Assembly (NCBI GenBank): GCA_965212595.1
Contig: CBDBVE010000007.1
Location: 1 to 64,000, forward strand
Reading direction: 5' to 3'
From: Poritiphilus sp965212595
GTDB taxonomy: Bacteria > Bacteroidota > Bacteroidia > Flavobacteriales > Flavobacteriaceae
DNA length: 64,000 bases
The notes under the pieces are model-generated. The model did no database searches, was not told the DNA's origin, and saw nothing but the letters and a program-made list of their open reading frames with translations. Position numbers and translations under genes: made by a program. This document shows, piece after piece, positions 34,286-42,321 of this stretch; within the stretch, counting starts at the first letter, position 1; every line of letters begins with the position of its first letter.

Positions 34286-35578
34286 ATGAGGTATTATAGT
34301 CTAAATAAGAAGGCAGCAAAAGTTTCTTTTAGGGAAGCAGTGGTCAACGGAATTGCGCCTGACCGGGGCCTTTATTTCCCAGAATGTATTCCACAGCTCC
34401 CCTCCTCTTTTTTTGAGGGCATAGAAGCCTTAAGCAATATAGAAATTGCATTGCAGGCAATGTTGCCCTTTGTCGAAGAAGATATTCCTGAGGACGTGTT
34501 GGAAGATATCTTAGGCGAGGTCCTTGATTTTGATTTTCCTGTACTTAGTTTAGACCAGGATATCGGCACGCTAGAGTTGTTCCACGGCCCCACGATGGCC
34601 TTTAAAGACGTAGGGGCCAGATTTATGGCAAGGTGCTTAGGGTACTTTTCAAAAGACCATCATGAAGAAATAACAGTCTTAGTAGCAACCTCCGGGGATA
34701 CAGGAGGGGCGGTCGCAAATGGGTTTTTAGGAGTAGTTGGGGTAAAGGTGGTAATTCTTTATCCAAGCGGAAAAGTGAGTGATATTCAGGAAAGGCAGCT
34801 TACGACACTTGGTAAAAATATAAGTGCCCTTGAAGTTGATGGTACCTTCGACGACTGTCAGGAGATGGTAAAAACCGCCTTTCTAGACGCTGACATTTTA
34901 CAGCATTTACAGCTGACCTCGGCAAACTCAATTAATGTTGCCAGATGGCTACCCCAGTTGCTTTATTTTCTTTTTGCCTATAAGCAAATAAAATCCCGCA
35001 ATAAAGAATTTTTCTTTTCTGTTCCTAGCGGGAATTTCGGTAATATCTGTGCGGGCATGGTAGCGCAGCAAATGGGCCTCCCCTGTGCACATTTCATTGC
35101 TGCCACCAACGTGAATGACACTGTACCTGAATTCATGAAAACTGCATCGTACGAACCCAAAACATCTGTAGCCACAATTTCAAACGCCATGGATGTGGGC
35201 GATCCCAGTAATTTTATTAGGATCAGGCATTTGTACAAGGACAAGTTTAACCTACTTGAAGAAAACCTCTCCTCCTATGCCTTTACAGATAGGGCAACGA
35301 AGCAAGCACTTAAAGAATTATACGCTCGATCTGGCTATGTGGCAGACCCTCATGGCGCTGTTGGGTATCTTGGGTTAAAGAGGCATCTCGAAGACCACCC
35401 CAATCGGTACGGAATATTTCTGGAAACCGCACATCCTGTTAAATTCATCGATATCGTTGAAGAGACCTTAAACATCCGTTTAGACATTCCGCCCCAAATA
35501 CAAAAAGTGATGCATAAAGAAAAGAAATCTCAAAAAATCAAGTCTTACGAAGATCTAAAAGCGTATTTGCTTTTGTAA
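34286..35578 (+). CDS. thrC: Threonine synthase
   Basis: This is a 430-aa PLP enzyme. The Schiff-base Lys is K107 in 'FHGPTMAFKDVGARFM'. The phosphate cup and substrate segments 'VATSGDTGGAVANGF', 'SANSINVARWLPQLLYF' and 'VPSGNFGNICAGMVAQQMGLP' are present. It converts O-phosphohomoserine to threonine and is the last gene of the thr operon. The convergent aminopeptidase gene ends 15 bp beyond the stop, with no separate hairpin terminator visible between them. Confidence 0.97.
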   Translation: MRYYSLNKKAAKVSFREAVVNGIAPDRGLYFPECIPQLPSSFFEGIEALSNIEIALQAMLPFVEEDIPEDVLEDILGEVLDFDFPVLSLDQDIGTLELFHGPTMAFKDVGARFMARCLGYFSKDHHEEITVLVATSGDTGGAVANGFLGVVGVKVVILYPSGKVSDIQERQLTTLGKNISALEVDGTFDDCQEMVKTAFLDADILQHLQLTSANSINVARWLPQLLYFLFAYKQIKSRNKEFFFSVPSGNFGNICAGMVAQQMGLPCAHFIAATNVNDTVPEFMKTASYEPKTSVATISNAMDVGDPSNFIRIRHLYKDKFNLLEENLSSYAFTDRATKQALKELYARSGYVADPHGAVGYLGLKRHLEDHPNRYGIFLETAHPVKFIDIVEETLNIRLDIPPQIQKVMHKEKKSQKIKSYEDLKAYLLL

Positions 35579-35592
35579 ACGAGCTTGTTTTC

Positions 35593-37206
35593 CTAGTCCA
35601 GACCCGGCAACACAAAATCATCTAACGGACTGGGTTCCTCCATTAGAGATTCAATGGCTTCAGTGGTCCTGGGTGCTGCTATAGAAAGGTTTAGAGGCCC
35701 TTTTTTTGTGATCAGGATATCATCTTCAATTCTTACTGCAATCCCCCACCATTTTTTGTCGCAGTCACTACCTTCAGGGATATAAATACCAGGCTCGACC
35801 GTAATTACTGTATTCTCTCTAAATGGCTGGTAGGTGCCTCGATCGTGAACGTCCAGACCCAAATAGTGCGATGTCCCGTGCGGGAAATACGTCCTGGCCT
35901 CTTTTACATCTGAAATAATCCCGAGTTTTAACAGACCTTTCTCTACCACCTTTCTTGCGGCCTCTCCGGGGGCTTTAAATGGAGCGCCAACAACACTTGC
36001 TCTAATGCCTGCTTCCTGAGCCTGGTAAACAATATCATAGATTTGCTTTTGCTCCTTAGAAAACTTTCCATTGGCTGGAATAGTGCGTGTAATATCGGCT
36101 GTATAGCCATGGTATTCGGCGCCTAAGTCCATAAGCACCAAATCATCTCCAACCTGAGTCTTGTTGTTTTCAATATAATGCAAGATGCAACCGTTATGAC
36201 CACCTCCAACAATAGAGGGGTAACCTTCATATTCAGCACCATACTTTTTATAGACAAACTCATGTACCCCTTGAATTTCAGTTTCAGACATATTGGGGTG
36301 CATCGCTTTCATTACTTCAATCTGGCCAATGGCAGAAATTTCAACGGCTTTTTTGAGCAAAACCAATTCTTCAGCAGTTTTGGTTTCTCGAAGTTCATTC
36401 ATTATTTCAGGTAGTAAAAACGAATTCAGATTGTTAGACTTCAATTGAAGGCTTACTTTATCTTTTATTTCGCTTCTAAGGCTATGGTCCTTGGCATTTG
36501 CAAAATCGCTTAACAACTTGTCTGTCCTCAGCTCCTTATAATAGTTAAGGTATCTACCCAAGGTTTGGGCCACATTTGCGCTATTGCTTTCATCAGATGA
36601 CCCGATCATCGCATAAAGACGCTGTCTGGTACTATTGTAATCTGCAGGATAATTTACTTTCTCTTTGAAATTTTTAATAAGGTCAAAAAGGTCTGCATTT
36701 CCTCTTTTATCTCTGTAATCATTCTTAAAATCAAAAAACAGTACTTCTTTAAAATTTCTAAAATCTATAGAAGAAGACCTAAATTCACCGCCGTTAAAAG
36801 CTACTTTAAAGCCAAGATGCTCTTTAACACCTCCTGTTCCGAGACGTTTTCCGTTCCACTGTTCGGCCCTGGGGTCTTTTTCCTGAACAAAAAGAACCTC
36901 ATCATATTTCTCACCCTTACTCCCGGTTTGCGTTTCAGAGAAGATCAGTAATAGCGAATTAGGCTCTTTGTAGCCTGTGAGGTAGTAGAAATCAGGGTCC
37001 TGGTGATAAATATAATCCACGTCATTTGCCCTGTTACGTTCAGGATTTGCAAAAACTACCGCAACACTGTTAGGAGGCATCATAGCTCTGACGGCCTCTC
37101 TCCTTTCTTTATGAAAATCTGCGGGCAGGTAGTCTTGCGGCTGTTGCCCTAAGGCTCCCGAAAAACAAATAAAAAGGGCTATTAATACAAAAATCTGTCT
37201 CATCAT
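35593..37206 (-). CDS. Secreted Xaa-Pro aminopeptidase (M24B)
   Basis: This is a roughly 537-aa exported metallopeptidase. ATGs at 37206 and 37203 give a signal peptide (MRQIFVLIALFICFSGALGQ). The frame to 37236 adds ten residues of an unlikely n-region. Residues of about 25-250 are the AMP_N domain ('RREAVRAMMPPNSVAVVFANPERNRANDVDYIYHQDPDFYYLTGY'). The M24 fold has metal ligands in 'DLGAEYHGYTADITRT' (two Asp), 'PHGTSHYLGLDVHDRG' (His), 'TVEPGIYIPE' (Glu) and 'VRIEDDILIT' (Glu). It removes N-terminal residues before proline, probably in the periplasm. The neighbours give no pathway link. Confidence 0.93.
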   Translation of the reverse strand: MMRQIFVLIALFICFSGALGQQPQDYLPADFHKERREAVRAMMPPNSVAVVFANPERNRANDVDYIYHQDPDFYYLTGYKEPNSLLLIFSETQTGSKGEKYDEVLFVQEKDPRAEQWNGKRLGTGGVKEHLGFKVAFNGGEFRSSSIDFRNFKEVLFFDFKNDYRDKRGNADLFDLIKNFKEKVNYPADYNSTRQRLYAMIGSSDESNSANVAQTLGRYLNYYKELRTDKLLSDFANAKDHSLRSEIKDKVSLQLKSNNLNSFLLPEIMNELRETKTAEELVLLKKAVEISAIGQIEVMKAMHPNMSETEIQGVHEFVYKKYGAEYEGYPSIVGGGHNGCILHYIENNKTQVGDDLVLMDLGAEYHGYTADITRTIPANGKFSKEQKQIYDIVYQAQEAGIRASVVGAPFKAPGEAARKVVEKGLLKLGIISDVKEARTYFPHGTSHYLGLDVHDRGTYQPFRENTVITVEPGIYIPEGSDCDKKWWGIAVRIEDDILITKKGPLNLSIAAPRTTEAIESLMEEPSPLDDFVLPGLD

Positions 37207-37325
37207 TTGTAGGCTTAATTTGCCCAAAATAGGCATTTTTATCGGAACAAAACGTTAAAATTAATTTCACAATTCAGTTGCATAAACATCGCTTTAGAAA
37301 TCTACGCCGTGATAAAATATTTCGA

Positions 37326-37333
37326 TACATTTG
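37326..37333 (+). promoter_or_regulatory. gcvT promoter -7 element candidate
   Basis: TACATTTG matches TAnnTTTG and lies 22 bp before the gcvT start codon. The expected -33 TTG is not clear, so this is a partial match. Confidence 0.4.
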
Positions 37334-37355
37334 CGCAATCAAAATGAGATGACTA

Positions 37356-38441
37356 ATGAAAGCAACTGCTTTGACCAAAACGCATGAAACTCTTGGGGCA
37401 AAAATGGTGCCATTTGCTGGCTACAACATGCCGGTATCCTATGAAGGTGTTAGTATAGAACATGAAACGGTCAGGAAGGCTGTGGGGGTTTTTGACGTTT
37501 CGCACATGGGTGAATTCTTAATCGAAGGACCGGGCGCTCTAAATTTGATACAGCGCGTTTCCTCTAATGACGTGTCTAAACTTACCGTAGGTAAAGCCCA
37601 ATACAGTTGCCTGCCTAACGAAACAGGAGGTATTGTTGACGACCTGATTATCTACAGGGTAAAAGAAGATACCTACCTGCTCGTAGTAAATGCTTCCAAT
37701 ATAGAAAAAGACTGGCTTCATATTTCTAAGTACAACGAGGAATACGGTGCAACAATGCGAGACCTTTCAGATAGTTATTCCCTATTGGCAATACAAGGCC
37801 CTAAGGCCGTGGAAGCTATGCAATCGCTTTCTTCGGTAGATTTGGCAGCTATAAAGTTCTACAATTTTGTGGTAGGCGATTTTGCCGGTATCCCACATGC
37901 GATCATCTCGGCCACCGGCTATACCGGCTCGGGTGGTTTTGAGATCTATTGTAAAAATGAAGAAGTACAACAGGTTTGGGACAAAGTGATGGAAGCTGGC
38001 GCCGATTTTGGTATTAAACCCATTGGTCTTGCCGCCAGAGATACCCTACGCCTGGAAATGGGGTATTGCCTCTACGGAAATGATATCACAGACGAAACCT
38101 CGCCTTTTGAAGCTGGTTTGGGATGGATCACCAAGTTCTCTAAAGACTTTGTAAATAGCGAAGCATTGGCTAAAGAAAAAGAACACGGACCAGAAAAGAA
38201 GTTGGTTGCTTTTGAGCTCGATGAACGAGGTATTCCCAGGCAGGGTTATGATATTGTGGATAGCCAGGGCAAAAAGATCGGAATTGTTACCTCAGGTACA
38301 ATGTCACCCTCATTAGGAAAGGGTATCGGACTAGGGTATGTTCCTTCAATCTTCTCTGAAGCAGGCAGTAAAATCCAGATTCAAATCAGAAAAAATGCTG
38401 TTCCGGCGACTATTGTAAAACTACCATTTTATAAGCACTAA
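37356..38441 (+). CDS. gcvT: Aminomethyltransferase (glycine cleavage T protein)
   Basis: This is a 361-aa T protein of the glycine cleavage system. Visible blocks are 'MVPFAGYNMPVSYEG', 'VFDVSHMGEFLIEGPGAL', 'GGIVDDLIIYR', 'ATGYTGSGGFEIYC', 'GLAARDTLRLEMGYCLYGNDI' and 'SGTMSPSLGKGIGLGYV'. It transfers the methylene group of glycine to tetrahydrofolate. The length is that of the family. The SDR-type gene follows after 8 bp and is likely co-transcribed. Confidence 0.97.
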   Translation: MKATALTKTHETLGAKMVPFAGYNMPVSYEGVSIEHETVRKAVGVFDVSHMGEFLIEGPGALNLIQRVSSNDVSKLTVGKAQYSCLPNETGGIVDDLIIYRVKEDTYLLVVNASNIEKDWLHISKYNEEYGATMRDLSDSYSLLAIQGPKAVEAMQSLSSVDLAAIKFYNFVVGDFAGIPHAIISATGYTGSGGFEIYCKNEEVQQVWDKVMEAGADFGIKPIGLAARDTLRLEMGYCLYGNDITDETSPFEAGLGWITKFSKDFVNSEALAKEKEHGPEKKLVAFELDERGIPRQGYDIVDSQGKKIGIVTSGTMSPSLGKGIGLGYVPSIFSEAGSKIQIQIRKNAVPATIVKLPFYKH

Positions 38442-38449
38442 ATACCAAA

Positions 38450-39298
38450 ATGCCAAAAGGAAGGGGAAAGATGGAGCGAAAGGGCAAAAAAATACTGATT
38501 CTTGGGGCAAGTGGTTTCATTGGCAAGGCTCTTTACAAAGAGCTTTGTAACTACTACGATACTTATGGTACCTATTGTAGTTCAAGACGGTCTTTTGAAC
38601 ACAATCAACAGTTCTTTAAGTATGACATGCGGGAAGACGACATTGTTCGACTCTTGGAGCATATCAAGCCAAAAATTATCATCTCTGCACTTAGAGGAGA
38701 TTTTGCTGCACAAATACAAGCCCATCAGCATATGATGGAGTATGTTGCAAAACATCAATGCAAATTCTACTTCATTTCTTCCGCCAATGTGTTTGATGCG
38801 TATAGCAAGTACCCTTCCTATGAATATGACAAAACCCTCTCGGAAAGCGTTTACGGACGCTTAAAAATAAAAATTGAAAATATGTTGCTGCGCCTCCCTA
38901 AATCTAAAATGGCCATCCTGAGGGTACCTATGGTGTTTGGCAATGCTTCTCCAAGAGTTAAGGAAATGAAGCAGCTTATTTGGAACAATGAGCCTTTGGA
39001 GGTCTTTCCTAACCTCGTGATGAATGTAACCAATGACGACCGTTTAAGCCAACAGATACATTATATGATAAACCGGGGCAAAACGGGCATCTATCATTTG
39101 GGAAGCCAGGATCTTGTACACCACGAAGACTTCATAAAAGAAGTGATTGAAAGAATAGGCAAGTTTAACCCGATATATAAAAGAGTTTTTACTACCAATG
39201 AGGAGCGCTATCTGGCGGTACTTCCAAGGGATAACAAACTTCCAAAAAACCTACAAATAGGATACCAGGAAATTATTGATCATCATGTGATCGGCTAA
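38450..39298 (+). CDS. NAD(P)-dependent epimerase/SDR (RmlD-like sugar-nucleotide type)
   Basis: This is a 282-aa extended short-chain dehydrogenase. The Rossmann motif is 'KKILILGASGFIGKALYKEL', the catalytic-type Tyr and Lys are in 'VYGRLKIKIE', and a preceding Ser block reads 'FYFISSANVFDAYSKYPSYEYDKT'. The C-terminal part ('GIYHLGSQDLVHHEDFIKEVIERIG') is like RmlD. It could act on a nucleotide sugar, but no sugar operon is near. The start may be the ATG at 38450 or at 38471 (MERKGKK), the latter giving a tighter N-terminus. It lies 8 bp after gcvT. Confidence 0.8.
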   Translation: MPKGRGKMERKGKKILILGASGFIGKALYKELCNYYDTYGTYCSSRRSFEHNQQFFKYDMREDDIVRLLEHIKPKIIISALRGDFAAQIQAHQHMMEYVAKHQCKFYFISSANVFDAYSKYPSYEYDKTLSESVYGRLKIKIENMLLRLPKSKMAILRVPMVFGNASPRVKEMKQLIWNNEPLEVFPNLVMNVTNDDRLSQQIHYMINRGKTGIYHLGSQDLVHHEDFIKEVIERIGKFNPIYKRVFTTNEERYLAVLPRDNKLPKNLQIGYQEIIDHHVIG

Positions 39299-39342
39299 GT
39301 AGATTTCATCTTTTCTTTACAAACCATCCAATCAGTATTTAA

Positions 39343-39350
39343 TACTTTTG
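39343..39350 (+). promoter_or_regulatory. PCD gene promoter -7 element candidate
   Basis: TACTTTTG matches TAnnTTTG and sits 15 bp before the start codon at 39366. I see no clear -33 TTG. Confidence 0.35.
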
Positions 39351-39365
39351 GAAAAACAGTGATCC

Positions 39366-39656
39366 ATGGAAAAATTATCAGAACAAACTATTCAAGAACG
39401 TTTAGACAAACTTGAGGGATGGGATTATGTTGACGGTTGTATTGAGGCCAACTACAAATTCAAAGATTTTAGAGAAGCCTTTTCCGCAATGACCTTAATC
39501 GCATTTGAGTGCGAAATGCAAAATCACCATCCAGACTGGACGAACGTTTACAATAGTCTAAAAATCCGTCTCAATACCCACGATGCGGGTGGAGTCACAG
39601 AAAACGATTTCACACTAGCACACAGCATAGAAGAGTTAATACATGAAAAAAGGTAG
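39366..39656 (+). CDS. 4a-hydroxytetrahydrobiopterin dehydratase (pterin carbinolamine dehydratase)
   Basis: This is a 96-aa protein with the family core 'EMQNHHPDWTNVYNSLKIRLNTHDAGGVTENDFTLAHSIEEL', where the NHHP histidines form the active site. It dehydrates the 4a-hydroxy pterin released by aromatic amino acid hydroxylases. The partner hydroxylase is not in the window. The length is normal. It is a separate unit, with a likely promoter just upstream. Confidence 0.95.
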   Translation: MEKLSEQTIQERLDKLEGWDYVDGCIEANYKFKDFREAFSAMTLIAFECEMQNHHPDWTNVYNSLKIRLNTHDAGGVTENDFTLAHSIEELIHEKR

Positions 39657-39703
39657 GTCTGCATAAGTGGTTCTCCATACCTTATTTGCCATTTAAGCGC
39701 TCC

Positions 39704-39733
39704 TTGCCAGCCTTTCAAAATTTGTTAAATTTG
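39704..39733 (+). promoter_or_regulatory. yebC promoter (TTG-N19-TAAATTTG)
   Basis: TTG at 39704-39706 and TAAATTTG at 39726-39733 are separated by 19 bp, matching the Bacteroidota promoter. The start codon of the YebC gene lies 26 bp downstream. Confidence 0.7.
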
Positions 39734-39759
39734 CTCCCTATCCACAACCTAATGCACTA

Positions 39760-40470
39760 ATGGGAAGAGCATTTGAATTTAGAAAGGCCAGAAAAATGAA
39801 GCGATGGGCAGCTATGTCTAAAGCTTTTACCAGAATTGGGAAGGACATTGTTATGGCTGTGAAAGAAGGCGGTCCGGATCCTGATGCTAATTCCAGGCTT
39901 CGTGCGGTTATCCAAAATGCTAAGTCTGTTAATATGCCCAAGGATAATATTGAAAGGGCAATTAAAAGGGCTAGCGACAAATCTCAGGGTGATTTTAAGG
40001 AAGTACTTTTTGAAGGCTATGCCCCTCACGGGATTGCTATCCTGATTGAGACGGCAACTGATAACAATACTCGAACTGTGGCTAATATCAGAAGTTACTT
40101 TAATAAGTGTGATGGAAGTCTTGGAACTTCGGGCTCGGTAGAATTCATGTTCGATCACAGTTGCAATTTTAGAATTAACGGAGAAGGAATAGATCCTGAG
40201 GAACTGGAATTAGACATGATTGATTACGGTGCCGAAGAAGTCTTCGTTGATGAGGATGGAATTCTGATATATGCTCCTTTTGAAAGTTTTGGAGCGCTTC
40301 AGAAAGAATTGGAAGGGCGTGAAATTGAAATTCTGTCCTCTGGTTTCGAACGTATTCCACAGGTCACCAAAGAACTGAATCCTGAACAAATGGAAGATGT
40401 GGAAAAGTTACTGGAAAAGATCGAAGAAGATGACGATGTGCAGAATGTTTGGCACAACGGGAATTTTTAA
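39760..40470 (+). CDS. yebC: YebC/PmpR family DNA-binding/translation regulator
   Basis: This is a 236-aa protein of the YebC family: 'MGRAFEFRKARKMKRWAAMSKAFTRIGKDI', 'GGPDPDANSRLRAVIQNAKSVNMPKDNIERAIKRAS' and 'FEGYAPHGIAILIETATDNNTRTVANIRSYFNKCDGSLGTSGSVEFMFDH'. The MGRAFEFR start is the variant common in Bacteroidota, replacing the MAGHSKW start of other phyla. Family members act as transcriptional regulators or help ribosomes through difficult stretches. The role here is not known. Confidence 0.95.
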   Translation: MGRAFEFRKARKMKRWAAMSKAFTRIGKDIVMAVKEGGPDPDANSRLRAVIQNAKSVNMPKDNIERAIKRASDKSQGDFKEVLFEGYAPHGIAILIETATDNNTRTVANIRSYFNKCDGSLGTSGSVEFMFDHSCNFRINGEGIDPEELELDMIDYGAEEVFVDEDGILIYAPFESFGALQKELEGREIEILSSGFERIPQVTKELNPEQMEDVEKLLEKIEEDDDVQNVWHNGNF

Positions 40471-40536
40471 GATCAAAACTTCTATTTAGGCCCCAGAACC
40501 ATTTAAAGCTTCAAAATCGTAGTCTTATAAACTCCG

Positions 40537-40557
40537 AGTGCAGCCAGAGGCTGCACT
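40537..40557. repeat. Palindromic element AGTGCAGCC-aga-GGCTGCACT
   Basis: A perfect 9-bp stem with a 3-base loop lies 66 bp after the yebC stop codon. It is followed by gagatgtttcgggg rather than a T-run, so it is not a classical terminator. The form resembles dispersed palindromes of flavobacterial genomes. Confidence 0.5.
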
Positions 40558-40760
40558 GAGATGTTTCGGGGAATCTTGTTTAATGTCGCGTTTTAAATAT
40601 TCAGGTATACAACAAATGTATGACCCCTATTGTTGCTTGTTATCTTGCCAAGAACTGTAATATCTGGCATAATTAGAACAATCTAAATATACAAAAATGT
40701 TATATATTTTTCTATTTTTATTAATATATGTATTATTTTTATAGAAAATAGAGTACAATT

Positions 40761-41099
40761 TTGACAAAAGAACAAGTCATCGAAATCAGGCATCGGTTAG
40801 GCTACAGTCAACAAGAGCTGAGTGCGCTCGTAGGGTACTCTATTGGGACTATTAGGCGTATGGAAAAGGGCACTATTGCGGTGCCCACGCCTATTAGTAT
40901 TATTCTGGGCTATGTTTTAAAGTACGAGGTTGGGCCCTATGCCGAAATGATCCAGGCCATAGACGGCTATATGAAATCATTGGTAGCATCGGAAACCCAC
41001 CTGATGAAAACGCAGCTCGAAGTTATAAGACGGCGTTTTAAAAGAATGGACAATCAATCCCTGAATGAGGACGAAGAATCAAGCAGTCTTCCTGTTTGA
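40761..41099 (+). CDS. XRE-family helix-turn-helix protein
   Basis: This is a 112-aa protein. The HTH is 'RHRLGYSQQELSALVGYSIGTIRRMEKGTIAVP' (about residues 9-42), and the C-terminal part is helical and charged. The start appears to be TTG at 40761, since the only upstream in-frame codons before a stop at 40749 are AGT, ACA and ATT. The DNA just upstream (40690-40750) is almost pure A/T, unlike its surroundings. Its 3' end overlaps by 21 bp the convergent gene at 41079. The target genes are unknown. Confidence 0.7.
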   Translation: MTKEQVIEIRHRLGYSQQELSALVGYSIGTIRRMEKGTIAVPTPISIILGYVLKYEVGPYAEMIQAIDGYMKSLVASETHLMKTQLEVIRRRFKRMDNQSLNEDEESSSLPV

Positions 41100-41426
41100 T
41101 ACCACTTTCATTCCACTTACCCATTTCATCTCTTTTTTCTTGAGTTTGATCAGGAATTTGCAAGTTTTGCAGTCATGCGTATTGATCATGTACTGCAAAT
41201 GTTTAATAATCTCTTCAGAATTGTCCTTAAATAAAATGGCTTCCTTTTCTACTTTCATGTTTTCAACCTGAAATAAGGCGATGACGTCTAGCAGCAAAGT
41301 TTCAAAAAAATGCACCTGATCCTCATCTCCCACATCAATGCAGAGTTGAAGTCCTTTGATGAGTTCTTCAAGGCCTCCGGGAAACTTATTGATATCGTCT
41401 ACTAGTTTTTGTTGAAGCGTTTTCAT
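41079..41426 (-). CDS. Hypothetical protein (115 aa)
   Basis: The start is the ATG at 41426 (MKTLQQKLVDDINKFPGG); the frame extends to 41450. The protein is helical with charged ends and three Cys ('LCIDVGDEDQVHFFETLLLDVIAL', 'THDCKTCKFLIKLKKKEMKWVSG'). I recognise no family. The C-terminal codons overlap the XRE gene on the opposite strand by 21 bp, so the two may interfere transcriptionally. Confidence 0.6.
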   Translation of the reverse strand: MKTLQQKLVDDINKFPGGLEELIKGLQLCIDVGDEDQVHFFETLLLDVIALFQVENMKVEKEAILFKDNSEEIIKHLQYMINTHDCKTCKFLIKLKKKEMKWVSGMKVVSNRKTA

Positions 41427-41450
41427 AAAGTTAGTTTTTGTTTGTCTCAA

Positions 41451-41773
41451 GGGTCATATAAGTTAATAAATAGCAAGAAACAAAAGGAAAAATCACTTAA
41501 AAATCCCTGCTTTTCCTGTAAAATACATTCAGTTTACGTAAGAAAATAACTACCTAGATTTTTCATGAAATAGGTGATGCTATGCTAGTCCACCGCGGAT
41601 AATTTAAATAGTAAAATAGCTATGTAATGCGAGTTAGTGAAATCCTGGTCTAAGTCATTTCAAAATAGTTAAATCGCGTTTTTTTTCGGTAAAATACCTA
41701 GGGTTTTATCAGAAAAAACCTCAACTTGATGTTAAGAACCTCTGGCCTGGCCGACAAATAAAGAAATCCTCTT
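41451..41773. other. Intergenic region, nothing recognised
   Basis: A 323-bp A/T-rich stretch between the hypothetical gene (minus) and the secreted protein at 41774 (plus). I see no coding frame and no clear TTG-N19-TAnnTTTG promoter or hairpin. Confidence 0.5.
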
Positions 41774-42271
41774 ATGAAGCGTCTTTTATTACTCTCTGTA
41801 TTTACCTTCTTTAGTTTGCAAAGTTTTGCGCAGGAAATGAACCCTGAAAAGCTCAAAGAACTGATTACTCAGGCGGCTGATACTGTACAGGTTAATGGTA
41901 ACAGCTTGCAGTTCATGTACAAAGAGCGACTGCTGGTTTGTATTTATGACGCAAATGCCAACCGCATGCGTATTATCGCGCCAATTATAGAGCGCAAGGA
42001 GGTAGGTGAGGAAGAATTATTAAATGCTTTAGTGGCAAATTTTCACTCTGCATTAGATGTAAAATACGCACTCAGCGATGAGATCATCTGGTCTGTTTTT
42101 GTGCATCCGCTCAGAGAACTGGCAGATCACCAGCTTATCGATGCCATAGACCAGGTATACCTCGCGGCGATGACTTTTGGGACTACCTACTCCAGTACGC
42201 ATCTGGTCTTCCCGGGGAACAACAAAAAAGAGGAAAAAACCGAGCCTAAGAAGCTTTTAAAAAAGACCTAA
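41774..42271 (+). CDS. Secreted protein of unknown function (165 aa)
   Basis: A signal peptide (MKRLLLLSVFTFFSLQSFAQ) is followed by a mixed alpha/beta domain of about 120 residues ('GNSLQFMYKERLLVCIYDANANRMRIIAPI', 'EEELLNALVANFHSALDVKYALSDEIIWSVFVHPL') and a Lys/Glu-rich tail. The pattern loosely resembles the YbjN/type III chaperone-like fold, which I state only as a possibility. It ends 51 bp before the stop of the convergent giant gene. Confidence 0.7.
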   Translation: MKRLLLLSVFTFFSLQSFAQEMNPEKLKELITQAADTVQVNGNSLQFMYKERLLVCIYDANANRMRIIAPIIERKEVGEEELLNALVANFHSALDVKYALSDEIIWSVFVHPLRELADHQLIDAIDQVYLAAMTFGTTYSSTHLVFPGNNKKEEKTEPKKLLKKT

Positions 42272-42280
42272 AATGCACAA

Positions 42281-42299
42281 GCCCGGTATAAAACCGGGC
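42281..42299. terminator. Hairpin between convergent genes
   Basis: Stem GCCCGGT / ACCGGGC with loop ATAAA, placed 10 bp after the secreted-protein stop and 23 bp from the end of the giant gene. No long T-run follows on either strand, so termination efficiency is uncertain. Confidence 0.6.
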
Positions 42300-42321
42300 C
42301 TGCTTTGAATGGTTATAAAGA

